NCBI GenBank assembly: GCA_963582935.1
Contig: CAUZSH010000018.1
Span: 1-30,341, forward strand
Direction: 5' to 3'
From: CAUZSH01 sp963582935
Lineage (GTDB): Bacteria; Pseudomonadota; Gammaproteobacteria; Francisellales; Francisellaceae
DNA length: 30,341 nucleotides
Below the pieces are notes generated by a model. It ran no database searches and was not told where the DNA came from. It worked only from the letters and a program-made list of their open reading frames with translations. A program made the translations under genes and the position numbers. Shown here in pieces: positions 1-8,256 of the stretch; the stretch's first letter is position 1; every line of letters starts with the position of its first letter.

Positions 1-264
1 ATGAAAAATGTGCCCGATTGCATCCAATACTATATTCATAATCACGAGTGGCATGGTGTAGCTTGCATCATAGAGCGCTGAAGTATCAGTTGAAATTGTT
101 AGATATATCATAAAAAATAAAACGTCTGATAAAAAATAATGACTGATAAAAATGATGAGTGTAGAGCAGGGGCTTCCAAGGTAGTAATTCCCAATCAAAC
201 TAAATATAAGGTCAATACTAACAAGCGGTAACAGAATTGTTAGTGCTTTAGTCCGGAACCTCAT
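1..264 (-). CDS. Partial membrane protein of unknown function (N-terminal 88 residues, gene runs off the left edge)
   Basis: An open frame starts at the ATG complementary to 262-264 and stays open to base 1 (88 codons). A good ribosome binding site, AGGAGAAAA, lies directly before this ATG. The protein begins MRFRTKALTILLPLV, with a first hydrophobic segment at about residues 7-25 (ending at a GNYYLG turn), a second at about 29-50 and a third at about 61-85, so it is an integral membrane protein with at least two or three helices. I recognise no family. It lies downstream of prfB on the same strand, but a hairpin and a possible promoter separate them, so it is probably transcribed on its own. 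The call as a real gene rests on the ribosome binding site and the uninterrupted hydrophobic frame. Confidence 0.6.
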   Translation of the reverse strand, partial: MRFRTKALTILLPLVSIDLIFSLIGNYYLGSPCSTLIIFISHYFLSDVLFFMIYLTISTDTSALYDASYTMPLVIMNIVLDAIGHIFH

Positions 265-286
265 TTTTCTCCTGAATAACCTTTTC

Positions 287-317
287 AAATCAGCAAAGTG
301 CAAGATATGGCTGATTT
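287..317. repeat. 8-bp inverted repeat in the leader of the left-edge membrane gene
   Basis: AAATCAGC (287-294) and GCTGATTT (310-317) are perfect inverted copies separated by 15 bases. They lie between the possible promoter at 340-345 and the ATG at 264, so the pair would be transcribed as a leader hairpin or could be an operator. Its role is unknown. Confidence 0.35.
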
Positions 318-339
318 TTGTCCAAACCCATGTGTGAGC

Positions 340-345
340 ATTATA
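340..345 (-). promoter_or_regulatory. Possible -10 box for the left-edge membrane gene
   Basis: On the minus strand 340-345 reads TATAAT, a perfect -10 hexamer, about 75 bases before the start codon at 264. No good -35 box is visible at 16-18 bases spacing (TATATG is the best), so the call is tentative. Confidence 0.3.
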
Positions 346-371
346 CATGAGTGTGTTACTAAGCATATAAA

Positions 372-413
372 AAGTTACCTACCTATGCACCTTAGTGGAG
401 TCAAGTGCATAGG
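372..413 (-). terminator. Possible transcription terminator of prfB
   Basis: On the minus strand, 33 bases after the prfB stop codon, the 9-bp arms CCTATGCAC and GTGCATAGG (plus-strand 382-390 and 405-413) form a hairpin. Allowing one bulged base, the stem extends by three more pairs. A run of five T follows, but only after eight other bases, so it is a weaker match to an intrinsic terminator than the one after sucB. Confidence 0.4.
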
Positions 414-446
414 CAGGAAAATTTAATTATGACTGTTAGTGAGTAT

Positions 447-1545
447 TTACAAGCCACTTTTCAAGCTTGCCACCATAAAACGATCTAAATCGCCATCTAA
501 TACCGCTTGTGTGTTGGTGTTTTCAATATTAGTTCTAAGGTCTTTAATGCGAGATTGATCTAAAACATAGGAACGAATTTGACTCCCCCAACCAATATCG
601 CTTTTAGAATCTTCGAGAACTTGTTGTGCTTCAGTGCGCTTCAACATTTCGAGTTCATAAAGCTTAGACTTAAGCTGTTTCATGGCATTGTCTCTGTTTT
701 TGTGTTGTGAACGATCACTTTGACATTGTGCCACGGTATTGGTTGGAATGTGTGTAATTCTTACCGCAGAGTCTGTTTTATTGATATGTTGCCCACCTGC
801 ACCTGATGCGCGATAAGTATCAGTGCGTAAATCAGCTGGATTAATGTCTATTTCAATATCATCATCAATTTCCGGTGAGACGAAAACAGAGGCAAAAGAG
901 GTATGGCGGCGATTACCAGAATCAAAGGGAGACTTACGGACTAAACGGTGTACGCCAGTTTCAGTACGCAGCCATCCAAAGGCATATTCACCACTAAAAT
1001 GGATGGTACATCCTTTGATACCTGCCACTTCCCCATCGGATACTTCAACAAGCTCGACTTTAAAACCATGTGCTTCACCCCAGCGTAAATACATACGCAT
1101 AATCATCGAAGCCCAATCCTGTGCTTCGGTGCCACCAGAACCAGATTGCACATCTAAGAAGGCATTGTTAGGATCCATTTCATTGGAGAACATGCGTCTA
1201 AATTCAAGTTTTGCCAGTTCACTTTCTAAACCTTCAAGGTCACAGATAACTTCTTGAAAGGTTTCTTCATCATTTTCATCTTCTGCCATTTCAAGCAGCT
1301 CTTGTGCATCAGTAATCCCTCGATTGATTTCAGCTAGCCCATTTACCACGATTTCAAGTGAAGATTTTTCTTTTCCCAATTCTTGCGCTTTATCAGGGAT
1401 ATTCCAGATACTAGATTCAGCAAGTTCTGCAGTCACTTCATCGAGGCGTTCTTTTTTTAGATCGTAGTCAAAGATACCCCCTGAGACTGCTGATACGAGA
1501 CTCCATTTCTTTAAGTTGGCTACGTTGTTGATTAACTTCTAACAT
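447..1545 (-). CDS. prfB: Peptide chain release factor 2 (RF2), made by programmed +1 frameshift
   Basis: RF2 recognises UGA and UAA stop codons and releases the finished protein from the ribosome. The gene is read in two frames. The first 25 codons run from the ATG at 1543-1545 to CTT at 1471-1473 and are followed by an in-frame TGA (1468-1470). Shifting +1 at that point joins them to the 340-codon main frame beginning DYDLKKERLDEV, giving 365 residues, the same length as E. coli RF2. The stop-codon reading motif SPF is at residues 205-207 and the catalytic GGQ at 250-252, the same numbers as in E. coli. Residue 246 is Ala, the usual residue rather than the Thr of E. coli K-12. It is divergent from rsmG. 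The usual partner lysS does not follow it. The ribosome binding site is poor (CTAAAG directly before ATG). Confidence 0.97.
1467..1482 (-). promoter_or_regulatory. RF2 autoregulatory +1 frameshift site
   Basis: On the minus strand the site reads AGGGGG TAT CTT TGA C. It has an internal Shine-Dalgarno-like AGGGGG (1477-1482), the slippery codon CTT (1471-1473) and an in-frame TGA stop followed by C. This is the classical prfB arrangement. When RF2 is scarce the ribosome pauses at UGA and slips +1 to complete RF2. When RF2 is plentiful translation ends after 25 codons. Confidence 0.97.
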
Positions 1546-1564
1546 CTTTAGATTTCTTATAAAA

Positions 1565-1594
1565 TTCGATTTTGAGGTTATGATACAGTATACT
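1565..1594 (+). promoter_or_regulatory. Possible rsmG promoter
   Basis: TTCGAT (1565-1570) and TATACT (1589-1594) are separated by 18 bases. The predicted RNA start near 1601 lies upstream of the ATG at 1625 but downstream of the ATG at 1580, which supports the later start for rsmG. The -35 match is weak. Confidence 0.3.
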
Positions 1595-1624
1595 ATAGGC
1601 TACTTCAAACTAGCCTTCTGCCTT

Positions 1625-2254
1625 ATGAACGCCACTTCACATATTACTCAAATTAAAAAAGCATTGCCCTTATTAAAACTTGAGGCAAGTGATGCGAAAA
1701 CTACATTGTGGTTGGAATACCTGTCATTGCTTAAAAAGTGGAATAAAACTTATAATATGACGGCCATTACAGATTTTGATGAAATGCTTGTCTTACATTT
1801 ATATGATAGTTTGAGTGTGGCGCCTTACTTAGTTGGAAAGCGTACGGTAGATGTGGGAACGGGTGGAGGTTTACCTGGGGTTGTATTAGCTATCCTATAT
1901 CCTGAACATGAATTTATACTGATTGATAGTATTGGTAAAAAAATAAAATTTTTGAACCACGTTAAATATAGTTTGAAACTTAAGAATATCTTCCCAATGC
2001 AAACAAGAGTAGAGGCATTTCAGCCAGAAGAGAAGTTTGATAATGTTATTTCTCGCGCTTTTACCTCATTAGATAATTTCTATGATCTCTGTAAACATTT
2101 ACCCAATGAGAATGGCCAATTCTTAGCGATGAAAGGACAATTATTGGCACAAGAGTTAGAAAGCTTTAAAATAAAAGAAGTGGAAAGTATTCCATTGAAG
2201 GTACCTTTTTTAGAAGCAGAGCGCCATTTGGTTCGTTTTTATTCACCTATCTAA
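1625..2254 (+). CDS. rsmG: 16S rRNA (guanine-527-N7) methyltransferase RsmG (GidB)
   Basis: RsmG transfers a methyl group from S-adenosylmethionine to N7 of G527 in 16S rRNA. Loss of the enzyme is a known cause of low-level streptomycin resistance. The SAM-binding motif DVGTGGGLPG is at about residues 76-85. Further family matches are LKKWNKTYNMTAI near the N-terminus, SRAFTSLDNF, and the C-terminal ERHLVRF. The frame is open from an ATG at 1580, but the family starts shortly before the KKALPLLKL helix. I therefore chose the ATG at 1625, which gives 209 residues against 207 in E. coli. Neither start has a strong ribosome binding site. It stands alone rather than next to mnmG, divergent from prfB and convergent with the MFS gene, whose end is only 6 bases away. 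Confidence 0.93.
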   Translation: MNATSHITQIKKALPLLKLEASDAKTTLWLEYLSLLKKWNKTYNMTAITDFDEMLVLHLYDSLSVAPYLVGKRTVDVGTGGGLPGVVLAILYPEHEFILIDSIGKKIKFLNHVKYSLKLKNIFPMQTRVEAFQPEEKFDNVISRAFTSLDNFYDLCKHLPNENGQFLAMKGQLLAQELESFKIKEVESIPLKVPFLEAERHLVRFYSPI

Positions 2255-2260
2255 CAGAAT

Positions 2261-3511
2261 TTATGGATATTTCCGTAAAGCAAAAGCACTCCAACAGGCC
2301 AATGCAAAAACCACAGGAAGTACCCAGAGTGCAAAATTAAAATCACTGACCGTTAATGCTTGAACTGCACCATTCACAGCGATGCTATGCCAATCAAGTA
2401 GCCAGCCAATCAGTGGTTGTAAAATGATATTTCCAGAGACGATGACAAGGTTAGTGATGGCGATAGCCAAGGCCTCATTTCCAGGGCGAGCATATTTTTG
2501 CGCAATAGAGAATGACAAGATATAAGCAGAACAAGTCATCCCAATCAAGAAAAAAAGCAGGGCGATGGTAAGCTTTGTTTCAATCATTATAAGGATCATA
2601 TATATCATAATTGCCAAAGTGATAATGCCACATATCAGCATAATATTTGCCAGTTTGAATCGGGTTGACAACCACCCAATCAGAACGCTTCCCACACCAA
2701 TACCAATTAAAATCATTTGTGCAATACTCGCAGCAGTGGCGGCTGGGTTTGTTGTGTTGTAGACGAAAGGATAAGCTGATTTTAATAGTGGCACAGCCCA
2801 TAGTGTAGCCAAGCCACTGGAGATAGCAAAAATTCCAAAACCGAAAATACAGGCTAAGAGAATTGGTTTGTTAGATAATACTTGGCGAATTTTTGTAAAG
2901 ATTGAAGTTTTGCTCTCTTCGATATAATGACTTTGATGGCGCAGTTTGGCAAATAAGAAATAATAACAAAGACCTAAGAGAAGCATAATTATGCTTGAAA
3001 AAACAAGTGTGTGGCGCCAACCGTAGTCATGGATTAAGATGGCAAAGCCATTTTCCATAATGCCCGCACCTGAGATAGATAAAAATTCGGATAGCCCAAG
3101 TAAGAAGGGAAAATATTTGGCAGGAAATAGTTGGTTAATGACGACCAGTAACCCAACATAAGCAAAGGCGCAGCCTGCACCCATCATGATACGCCCAAGA
3201 TAGGCAATTTGTATTGATTCAGCTTGTGCAAAAACAAAGCACCCAAGTGCTGTGAGTAGGGATGATATGGTTAAGATATAGCGCAGTGGGTAGCGAATAA
3301 AAAGAAGTCCAGCTGGGATTTGCAAAGCCAAGTAAGCATAAAAGAAAGCAGAAGATAAATTTGCGATGCCCACATGATTTAAATTGAACTCTTGTGAAAG
3401 CTCTGAAGTAAAAAAGCCTTGAATCATTTGCAGATCAAACTGCATTAAGGCAAAGAGGAGTGCCATAAACCAACAAATAATGGCATAAGGTGTAATTTGA
3501 TTCTTTTGCAT
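2261..3511 (-). CDS. Major facilitator superfamily (MFS) transporter
   Basis: A 416-residue integral inner-membrane protein with about twelve hydrophobic segments and a charged central loop near residues 190-210, the usual 6+6 MFS plan. GRIMMGAGCAFAYVG in the fourth segment resembles the helix of MFS carriers that holds a conserved arginine. The general look recalls the nutrient MFS transporters of intracellular bacteria such as Legionella and Francisella, but I cannot name the substrate. A strong ribosome binding site (GAGGAGG, 9 bases before ATG) fixes the start. It lies 78 bases downstream of the APC permease on the same strand, so the two are probably co-transcribed and may handle related compounds. 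Confidence 0.85.
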   Translation of the reverse strand: MQKNQITPYAIICWFMALLFALMQFDLQMIQGFFTSELSQEFNLNHVGIANLSSAFFYAYLALQIPAGLLFIRYPLRYILTISSLLTALGCFVFAQAESIQIAYLGRIMMGAGCAFAYVGLLVVINQLFPAKYFPFLLGLSEFLSISGAGIMENGFAILIHDYGWRHTLVFSSIIMLLLGLCYYFLFAKLRHQSHYIEESKTSIFTKIRQVLSNKPILLACIFGFGIFAISSGLATLWAVPLLKSAYPFVYNTTNPAATAASIAQMILIGIGVGSVLIGWLSTRFKLANIMLICGIITLAIMIYMILIMIETKLTIALLFFLIGMTCSAYILSFSIAQKYARPGNEALAIAITNLVIVSGNIILQPLIGWLLDWHSIAVNGAVQALTVSDFNFALWVLPVVFALACWSAFALRKYP

Positions 3512-3589
3512 AAGTATGTCCTCCTCATTGCTGATATTAGCAGAAGGTGAGAAGCATACCTATAAATATGATGTTAGAGTAAGGCTTTT

Positions 3590-5074
3590 TTATGCTGAAG
3601 CAGTGGCTGCCTTTGCATCTGCACCATGCGAAGCATTATTAATCTGTTGTGACTTTTGCACAAAGCGATTGCTGGTTGCATAGAAGAAGAAAATAAGAGA
3701 AAGTGCGATCACTGCCAAGCTGTAAGGTGCCGCAAACATTAAGATCCATAGATAAGCTACAAATGCTAGGCTTCGAACATTAAACTGCTTACCATTTTTT
3801 ATTTGGATAACAGCATAAACTAACATCATGACGGTGATTGCAGCATTGCTTAGAATAAAGTCTGTGATGCTAAGCGTACTCAACAGTAGCCCTAGCATGA
3901 CAAAAACTATGGCATAAAGCATACGTCTTTTTCTATCTAGTACAGCCAGTGCAAGCGGTGCACCAATATAACCTAGAATATTAAAAGCAGTCGTCAGTAC
4001 CATCAATGCTGCCCAGTTTGAGCTATTAAAAAGAATGATCCCTGAGATAATGAAGTTAATAACTAATGAACGTTTGCTAAGGTTGTGTGTTGGGCAAATT
4101 TTTGCAATCCAACGCGGCATTTGACGTTGCTCAGCCATGGCATATAGCATACGAGAACATGCACCTAAATAAGTCATCCCTGTGACAGATGGACTCATGA
4201 TAGAGTCCGCAATTAAGGCTATAACGATCAAGTTAAGACCTAACAGCATCGCAAGATTTACCAGTGGGCTATTAAAGTTTAAGTTTGCCCAACCATTAGC
4301 AGCCATATCACCAGGAATAGCACCCATAAAGGCAAGTTGCAATAACATGTAGATGCCGAGCGTAAACAAAATAGAGATAACAATCGCAAGTGGTACGTTA
4401 CGTTTTGGATTTTTAATTTCGCTGGCAAAAGCGGCAACCACTTGGAAACCGTTAAATGCATAGATCAAACCTGCTCCAATCAGAGCAGTTTTGATCGTGC
4501 CAAGGCTATATTCATTGGCATCCACTGCAAAGTTTGTAGAATCAAAATGTGCAGCCAGTAAAACAATGATAAGGAGTACCGGGATGGCGACTTTAAAGAC
4601 CGTTGTAATATTATTCACTTTTGATAAAAGCTTAATGCCGAAATAATTCATAGCAAAATAAATCACCAGAATCAAGAGAGCAAATATTTTTCCAGCAATG
4701 GTGAGGGAGCCATTGTCATAAAGAGAGACAACATGAACAAAAGGACTTAGATATTGTGTAGTTGCCTGTGCTTCTGTTGGAATCATGGCAAGTAGTCCGA
4801 ACCAAATCGCAAACGCAAAAATCATCCCAAAATCTTTACCATGACTCATGGAGGTGCATTTTGCATTAATACCGCGTTCTGGAAAAAGTGCACAAAGTCT
4901 GGAGAAACAAAGTCCAATAGTAATAGCAATTACGGCCGCTATCATCCATGCGATAAACGCATAGTTTCCTGCAAGTTGTGCGTTAAGTTGTGCTGAAAAC
5001 AGCCACCCTGATCCAATCATTGATGTGACAGCAATCATAATAACAGAGAATAATCCAATTTTATTCTGGTCCAT
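3590..5074 (-). CDS. APC-family amino acid permease
   Basis: A 494-residue inner-membrane protein with about twelve hydrophobic helices. The first helix carries the sequence SMIGSGWLFS (about residues 18-27), the glycine-rich broken helix where APC transporters bind the amino group of their substrate. NVPLAIVISILFTLGIYMLLQ and the YAFNGFQ/FASEIKNPKRN region match the amino-acid/polyamine/organocation superfamily. The C-terminal 20-30 residues are polar. The substrate cannot be read from sequence and could be an amino acid, a polyamine or an exchange pair. The ribosome binding site AAGGAT precedes ATG. It is the first gene of a two-gene unit with the MFS transporter, and a dyad at 5113-5136 lies just upstream. 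Confidence 0.88.
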   Translation of the reverse strand: MDQNKIGLFSVIMIAVTSMIGSGWLFSAQLNAQLAGNYAFIAWMIAAVIAITIGLCFSRLCALFPERGINAKCTSMSHGKDFGMIFAFAIWFGLLAMIPTEAQATTQYLSPFVHVVSLYDNGSLTIAGKIFALLILVIYFAMNYFGIKLLSKVNNITTVFKVAIPVLLIIVLLAAHFDSTNFAVDANEYSLGTIKTALIGAGLIYAFNGFQVVAAFASEIKNPKRNVPLAIVISILFTLGIYMLLQLAFMGAIPGDMAANGWANLNFNSPLVNLAMLLGLNLIVIALIADSIMSPSVTGMTYLGACSRMLYAMAEQRQMPRWIAKICPTHNLSKRSLVINFIISGIILFNSSNWAALMVLTTAFNILGYIGAPLALAVLDRKRRMLYAIVFVMLGLLLSTLSITDFILSNAAITVMMLVYAVIQIKNGKQFNVRSLAFVAYLWILMFAAPYSLAVIALSLIFFFYATSNRFVQKSQQINNASHGADAKAATASA

Positions 5075-5112
5075 AAAGTCATCCTTACTTTAGTTAATAT
5101 GCAATATTTCGA

Positions 5113-5136
5113 TATGAAAAATTTAATTTTTTCATA
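5113..5136. promoter_or_regulatory. Operator-like dyad upstream of the APC permease
   Basis: TATGAAAAA (5113-5121) and TTTTTCATA (5128-5136) are perfect 9-bp inverted copies with a 6-base centre, 39 bases before the permease start. On the minus strand the inner hexamer TATGAA sits 17 bases from TTGTGT (5154-5159), a weak -10/-35 pair, so a repressor bound here would cover the promoter. No known operator consensus is matched with confidence. Confidence 0.4.
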
Positions 5137-5205
5137 AAGTGAGGTCTATATAAACACAATATATGCTAGGCATGCAACACAAAATGTAAACAATTTATTT
5201 CTAAC

Positions 5206-5238
5206 TGTGTCAGTTTGTGTCAAATAATGTCTTATTTG
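5206..5238. repeat. Short direct and inverted repeats before priA
   Basis: TGTGTCA occurs twice ten bases apart (5206-5212 and 5216-5222), one helical turn. It is followed by CAAATAA (5221-5227) and TTATTTG (5232-5238), 7-bp inverted copies with a 4-base centre. They lie in the 251-base region between the APC permease and priA. They could be binding sites, but no factor is recognised. Confidence 0.3.
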
Positions 5239-5325
5239 TGCAGAGTATGTTTGGCTATCTGAGCGGGGAAAGTACGGGTAGAATAAGGGTTGGGTTATAG
5301 ACAGGTAGTGGATCTCGGTGACAAG

Positions 5326-7527
5326 ATGAAAATAATGAAAGTGGCTCTTTCTGGACCTTTTGATGGTGGATTAGATTACCTTTTCATTGCTGAAATGTGT
5401 CTTTCTCCTGAGTGTTATATTGGGTGTCGGGTTGCGGTAAAGTTACGAAATCGTCGTGCTATTGGTATTGTCGTGGCGGTGGCAGATCATTCTGACCTTT
5501 CTATTGATAAGCTAAAATCTGTTGACGGCCTAATAGATGAAAAACCTGTCATTTCACAAATACTGCTAAATTTATTAGCGTGGGTGGCCAAGTATTACCA
5601 TTGTCGTTTGTATGTAGCCTTAAATACAGGGCTCCCCACTTTATTTATGCAGGGCAAGCATTATGAAGCAGAGATGATCAAAACCTATCTCCCTTCACAA
5701 TCAGTGTCAGATGTTCAGATAGAGGGGCTTCCTAAAAATGCGACGAAGCAGAGAGTTTTACTGCAGTTGTTGCAGCAATATCCCAATGGTCTATCAGCAG
5801 CTGAACTAAAGCATAGCAATATTCAAAAGGTGACTATCGACAGCGCAATAACAAAAGGATGGCTGTCGGTAGATGAGTTTGAGATAAGCCTTGAAAAAAA
5901 TTTGAAACCTCAATGCGTTAATTTTAAATTGGCAGAAGCTCAGAAAAATGCTATTGCGCAAATTATTCATTATTTGAATACTTTTCAGGTCTTGCTTTGT
6001 CATGGCGTAACAGGAAGTGGTAAGACGGAAGTTTATATTCAGGCCATACAATCTGTATTGGCACAAGGTCAGCAAGCTTTGGTTTTGGTGCCGGAAATTA
6101 GCCTAACGCCACAGATATTGAGTCGCTTTAAGGCGCGATTTGAAATACCTGTGGCATGTATGCATTCAAAAATGACGGATAAAGAAAGATTGCAAAATTG
6201 GCAATGGGTTGCTGAAGGAAAAGCAGGAGTGATGATTTCAACGCGCTCAGGGGTATTTTCTCAGTTTAAAAATTTGGGGATCATTATTTTAGATGAGGAG
6301 CATGATGCATCCTTTAAGCAACAAAGTGGGGTGCGTTATCACGCCAGAGACGTGGCCATTATGCGGGCAAAAATGGAAAATATCCCCATTGTTTTAGGGA
6401 GTGCCACCCCTGCTCTTGAGACCTTACAACATGCACAATCAGGACGCTATCAATGGTTACGCCTAACGGAGAGAGCAGGGCAATCTAAGCCTTGCCACCA
6501 TTACCTGATTGATATGCGACAAGGGGCAATACATGCGGGATTATCTCAACAACTGTTAGATAAGATGAAGGTACATTTAGAGGCAGGGAGTCAGGTGCTT
6601 ATTTTTATTAACCGCCGTGGCTATGCGCCGACTTTAATGTGTCATGATTGTGGTTGGGTCAGTATGTGCCAACGTTGTGATGCACCTTACACCTTGCATC
6701 ATTCACCACAGCGATTATGTTGTCATCATTGTGGAGCATCGGTGCCGATCGTGACGCACTGTGAGGCATGTGGCAGCGAAGAAGTATCGCCTGTTGGCGT
6801 GGGCACGGAAAGAATAGAGGATTATCTGAAAAATCATTTTAAGTCGAAGAGCATTGTGAGATTAGATCGTAGCAACACATCCAAGAAAGGAGAGCTGGAA
6901 TCTGCCTTATCACAAATTCACCGTGGGCATGCGGATATTATCATCGGTACGCAAATGATCGCAAAAGGACATCATTTTTCAAATGTTACTATGGTGGGCA
7001 TTGTGAATGTGGACGGTGGTTTATTTAGTGGTGATTTTAGAGCGATTGAAAAAATGGCGCAGTTAATTATACAGGTATCAGGGCGTGCGGGACGTGAAGA
7101 TAAGCAAGGGGAGGTGTATTTGCAAACCTATCACCCTGAACATTACCTTTTGGATAAGTTATTGAAAGAGGGTTATATCACTTTTTCACAAGCGGTGCTG
7201 GAGGAGCGTGCGATAGCGCACTGGCCACCTTTTGGTTATTTGGTTGTGTTACGAGCAGAATCCCAAGCGTTGCAAGAAGCTATCAATTTACTGGAAACCA
7301 TGAAAATCTTGATGCCTGAAACATTAAAAAATCAGATCAGTTGTTATGGGCCATTGCCTGGGTTACGCTCGAAAACGGCAGGGTTTTACCGTCAAATGCT
7401 GTTATTTAAATCCGTTACACGCCAGCCTTTGCACCAATTGGTAGACCTTATTCAGTATGAGGTGTCTAAGCATAAATTGAAGGCAGCGCGTTGGACGATA
7501 GATGTTGATCCTCAGGAAATGATGTGA
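5326..7527 (+). CDS. priA: Primosomal protein N', replication-restart helicase PriA
   Basis: PriA is the 3'-5' DNA helicase that recognises stalled or repaired forks and starts reloading of DnaB. Walker A GVTGSGKT is at about residues 227-234 and the DEEH box at about 323-326. Eight zinc-binding cysteines at about 439, 442, 448, 451, 466, 469, 479 and 482 have exactly the spacing of E. coli PriA. QMIAKGHHF and QVSGRAGR form helicase motifs V and VI. The frame extends upstream to a TTG at 5290. I chose the ATG at 5326 because GGTG lies at a suitable distance before it and it gives 733 residues (732 in E. coli). It is complete. It is followed on the same strand by the DUF47-PiT pair. Confidence 0.96.
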   Translation: MKIMKVALSGPFDGGLDYLFIAEMCLSPECYIGCRVAVKLRNRRAIGIVVAVADHSDLSIDKLKSVDGLIDEKPVISQILLNLLAWVAKYYHCRLYVALNTGLPTLFMQGKHYEAEMIKTYLPSQSVSDVQIEGLPKNATKQRVLLQLLQQYPNGLSAAELKHSNIQKVTIDSAITKGWLSVDEFEISLEKNLKPQCVNFKLAEAQKNAIAQIIHYLNTFQVLLCHGVTGSGKTEVYIQAIQSVLAQGQQALVLVPEISLTPQILSRFKARFEIPVACMHSKMTDKERLQNWQWVAEGKAGVMISTRSGVFSQFKNLGIIILDEEHDASFKQQSGVRYHARDVAIMRAKMENIPIVLGSATPALETLQHAQSGRYQWLRLTERAGQSKPCHHYLIDMRQGAIHAGLSQQLLDKMKVHLEAGSQVLIFINRRGYAPTLMCHDCGWVSMCQRCDAPYTLHHSPQRLCCHHCGASVPIVTHCEACGSEEVSPVGVGTERIEDYLKNHFKSKSIVRLDRSNTSKKGELESALSQIHRGHADIIIGTQMIAKGHHFSNVTMVGIVNVDGGLFSGDFRAIEKMAQLIIQVSGRAGREDKQGEVYLQTYHPEHYLLDKLLKEGYITFSQAVLEERAIAHWPPFGYLVVLRAESQALQEAINLLETMKILMPETLKNQISCYGPLPGLRSKTAGFYRQMLLFKSVTRQPLHQLVDLIQYEVSKHKLKAARWTIDVDPQEMM

Positions 7528-7538
7528 CAGATTCCTTA

Positions 7539-7559
7539 TATTTATTGTACAAATAAATA
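7539..7559. repeat. AT-rich 7-bp dyad before the DUF47-PiT pair
   Basis: TATTTAT (7539-7545) and ATAAATA (7553-7559) are inverted copies around the centre TGTACAA. The element lies between the priA stop and the DUF47 start. It does not resemble a Pho box. It may be a regulatory site or chance in AT-rich sequence. Confidence 0.3.
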
Positions 7560-7606
7560 GATTGAACTATGATGAGCCCTGTATGGTCTACATGGAAAAA
7601 AGAGAT

Positions 7607-8254
7607 ATGTTACGACGAATTATTAAAGCGGTGATCCCCAGTCGAGGGGAGATTTTTTTTGATCTATTTATTCAAGCCGCTGAGAATGTGGACCGTGCTG
7701 CTGATCTGTTGGCTGATATTATTAATACGGTTGATAAAAAGCAATCAGAGAAGTTATCTAAGGAGCTTCGAGGACTAAGGCAAAAAGCCGTTGATTTTCA
7801 TAGCGAAATATTACATGAGTTAAATAGTCAGTTTATTACGCCCATTGATCGAGGGGATATTCATCAAATTTCTACTCTGCAAGTTAAATTAGTGAAACGG
7901 ATCATCAAAATTAACAAGAAGTTAAAAATTTATGCGATTGATGCACAAGTGGATGATTGTTTGATTCAAGGGGTGAATACGTTACAAAGCATTACGACTT
8001 GTCTGATGCATGTGATGGCAGCATTGAAAGCCAGTGATCATGGTGCGATTAAAGTGGAAAGCTGCCGAGTGAATGAGTTTGATGAAAAAGTGATTGATGA
8101 CTTGGGGGATGCAATGAAAAAAATTAAGGCAGCCCAGTATGACCATTTAACGATAATTAAATTAAAAGAGATTTATAAGGCACTGGAAGGGGTGATTGAT
8201 ACCAGCGAAACCTTATGTGATGTTACGATGATGGTTTCCATCAAGGCGATATAG
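7607..8254 (+). CDS. DUF47 / PhoU-like phosphate transport accessory protein (TIGR00153 family)
   Basis: A soluble, largely helical protein of about 215 residues with the start IIKAVIPSRGEIFFDLFIQAAENV typical of DUF47 proteins. These are distant relatives of PhoU and are usually encoded next to PiT transporters, whose activity they are thought to modulate. The body has the family's long helices rich in Asp, Glu and Lys (for example HSEILHELNSQFITPIDRGDI at about residues 65-85). In-frame starts exist at TTG 7562, ATG 7583, ATG 7592 and ATG 7607. None has a strong ribosome binding site. I chose 7607 because family members begin only about ten residues before the FFDLF motif. The PiT gene begins 2 bases after its stop, so the two are translationally linked. 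Confidence 0.85.
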   Translation: MLRRIIKAVIPSRGEIFFDLFIQAAENVDRAADLLADIINTVDKKQSEKLSKELRGLRQKAVDFHSEILHELNSQFITPIDRGDIHQISTLQVKLVKRIIKINKKLKIYAIDAQVDDCLIQGVNTLQSITTCLMHVMAALKASDHGAIKVESCRVNEFDEKVIDDLGDAMKKIKAAQYDHLTIIKLKEIYKALEGVIDTSETLCDVTMMVSIKAI

Positions 8255-8256
8255 CG

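Noticed and set aside
823..1257. 144-codon plus-strand frame inside prfB
   Set aside because: It is antisense to a strongly conserved coding region, has no ribosome binding site, and its composition follows the opposite frame.
447..1545. prfB as a frameshifted pseudogene
   Set aside because: The shift lies exactly at the conserved AGGGGG-TAT-CTT-TGA-C site and yields a 365-residue protein with SPF and GGQ in place.
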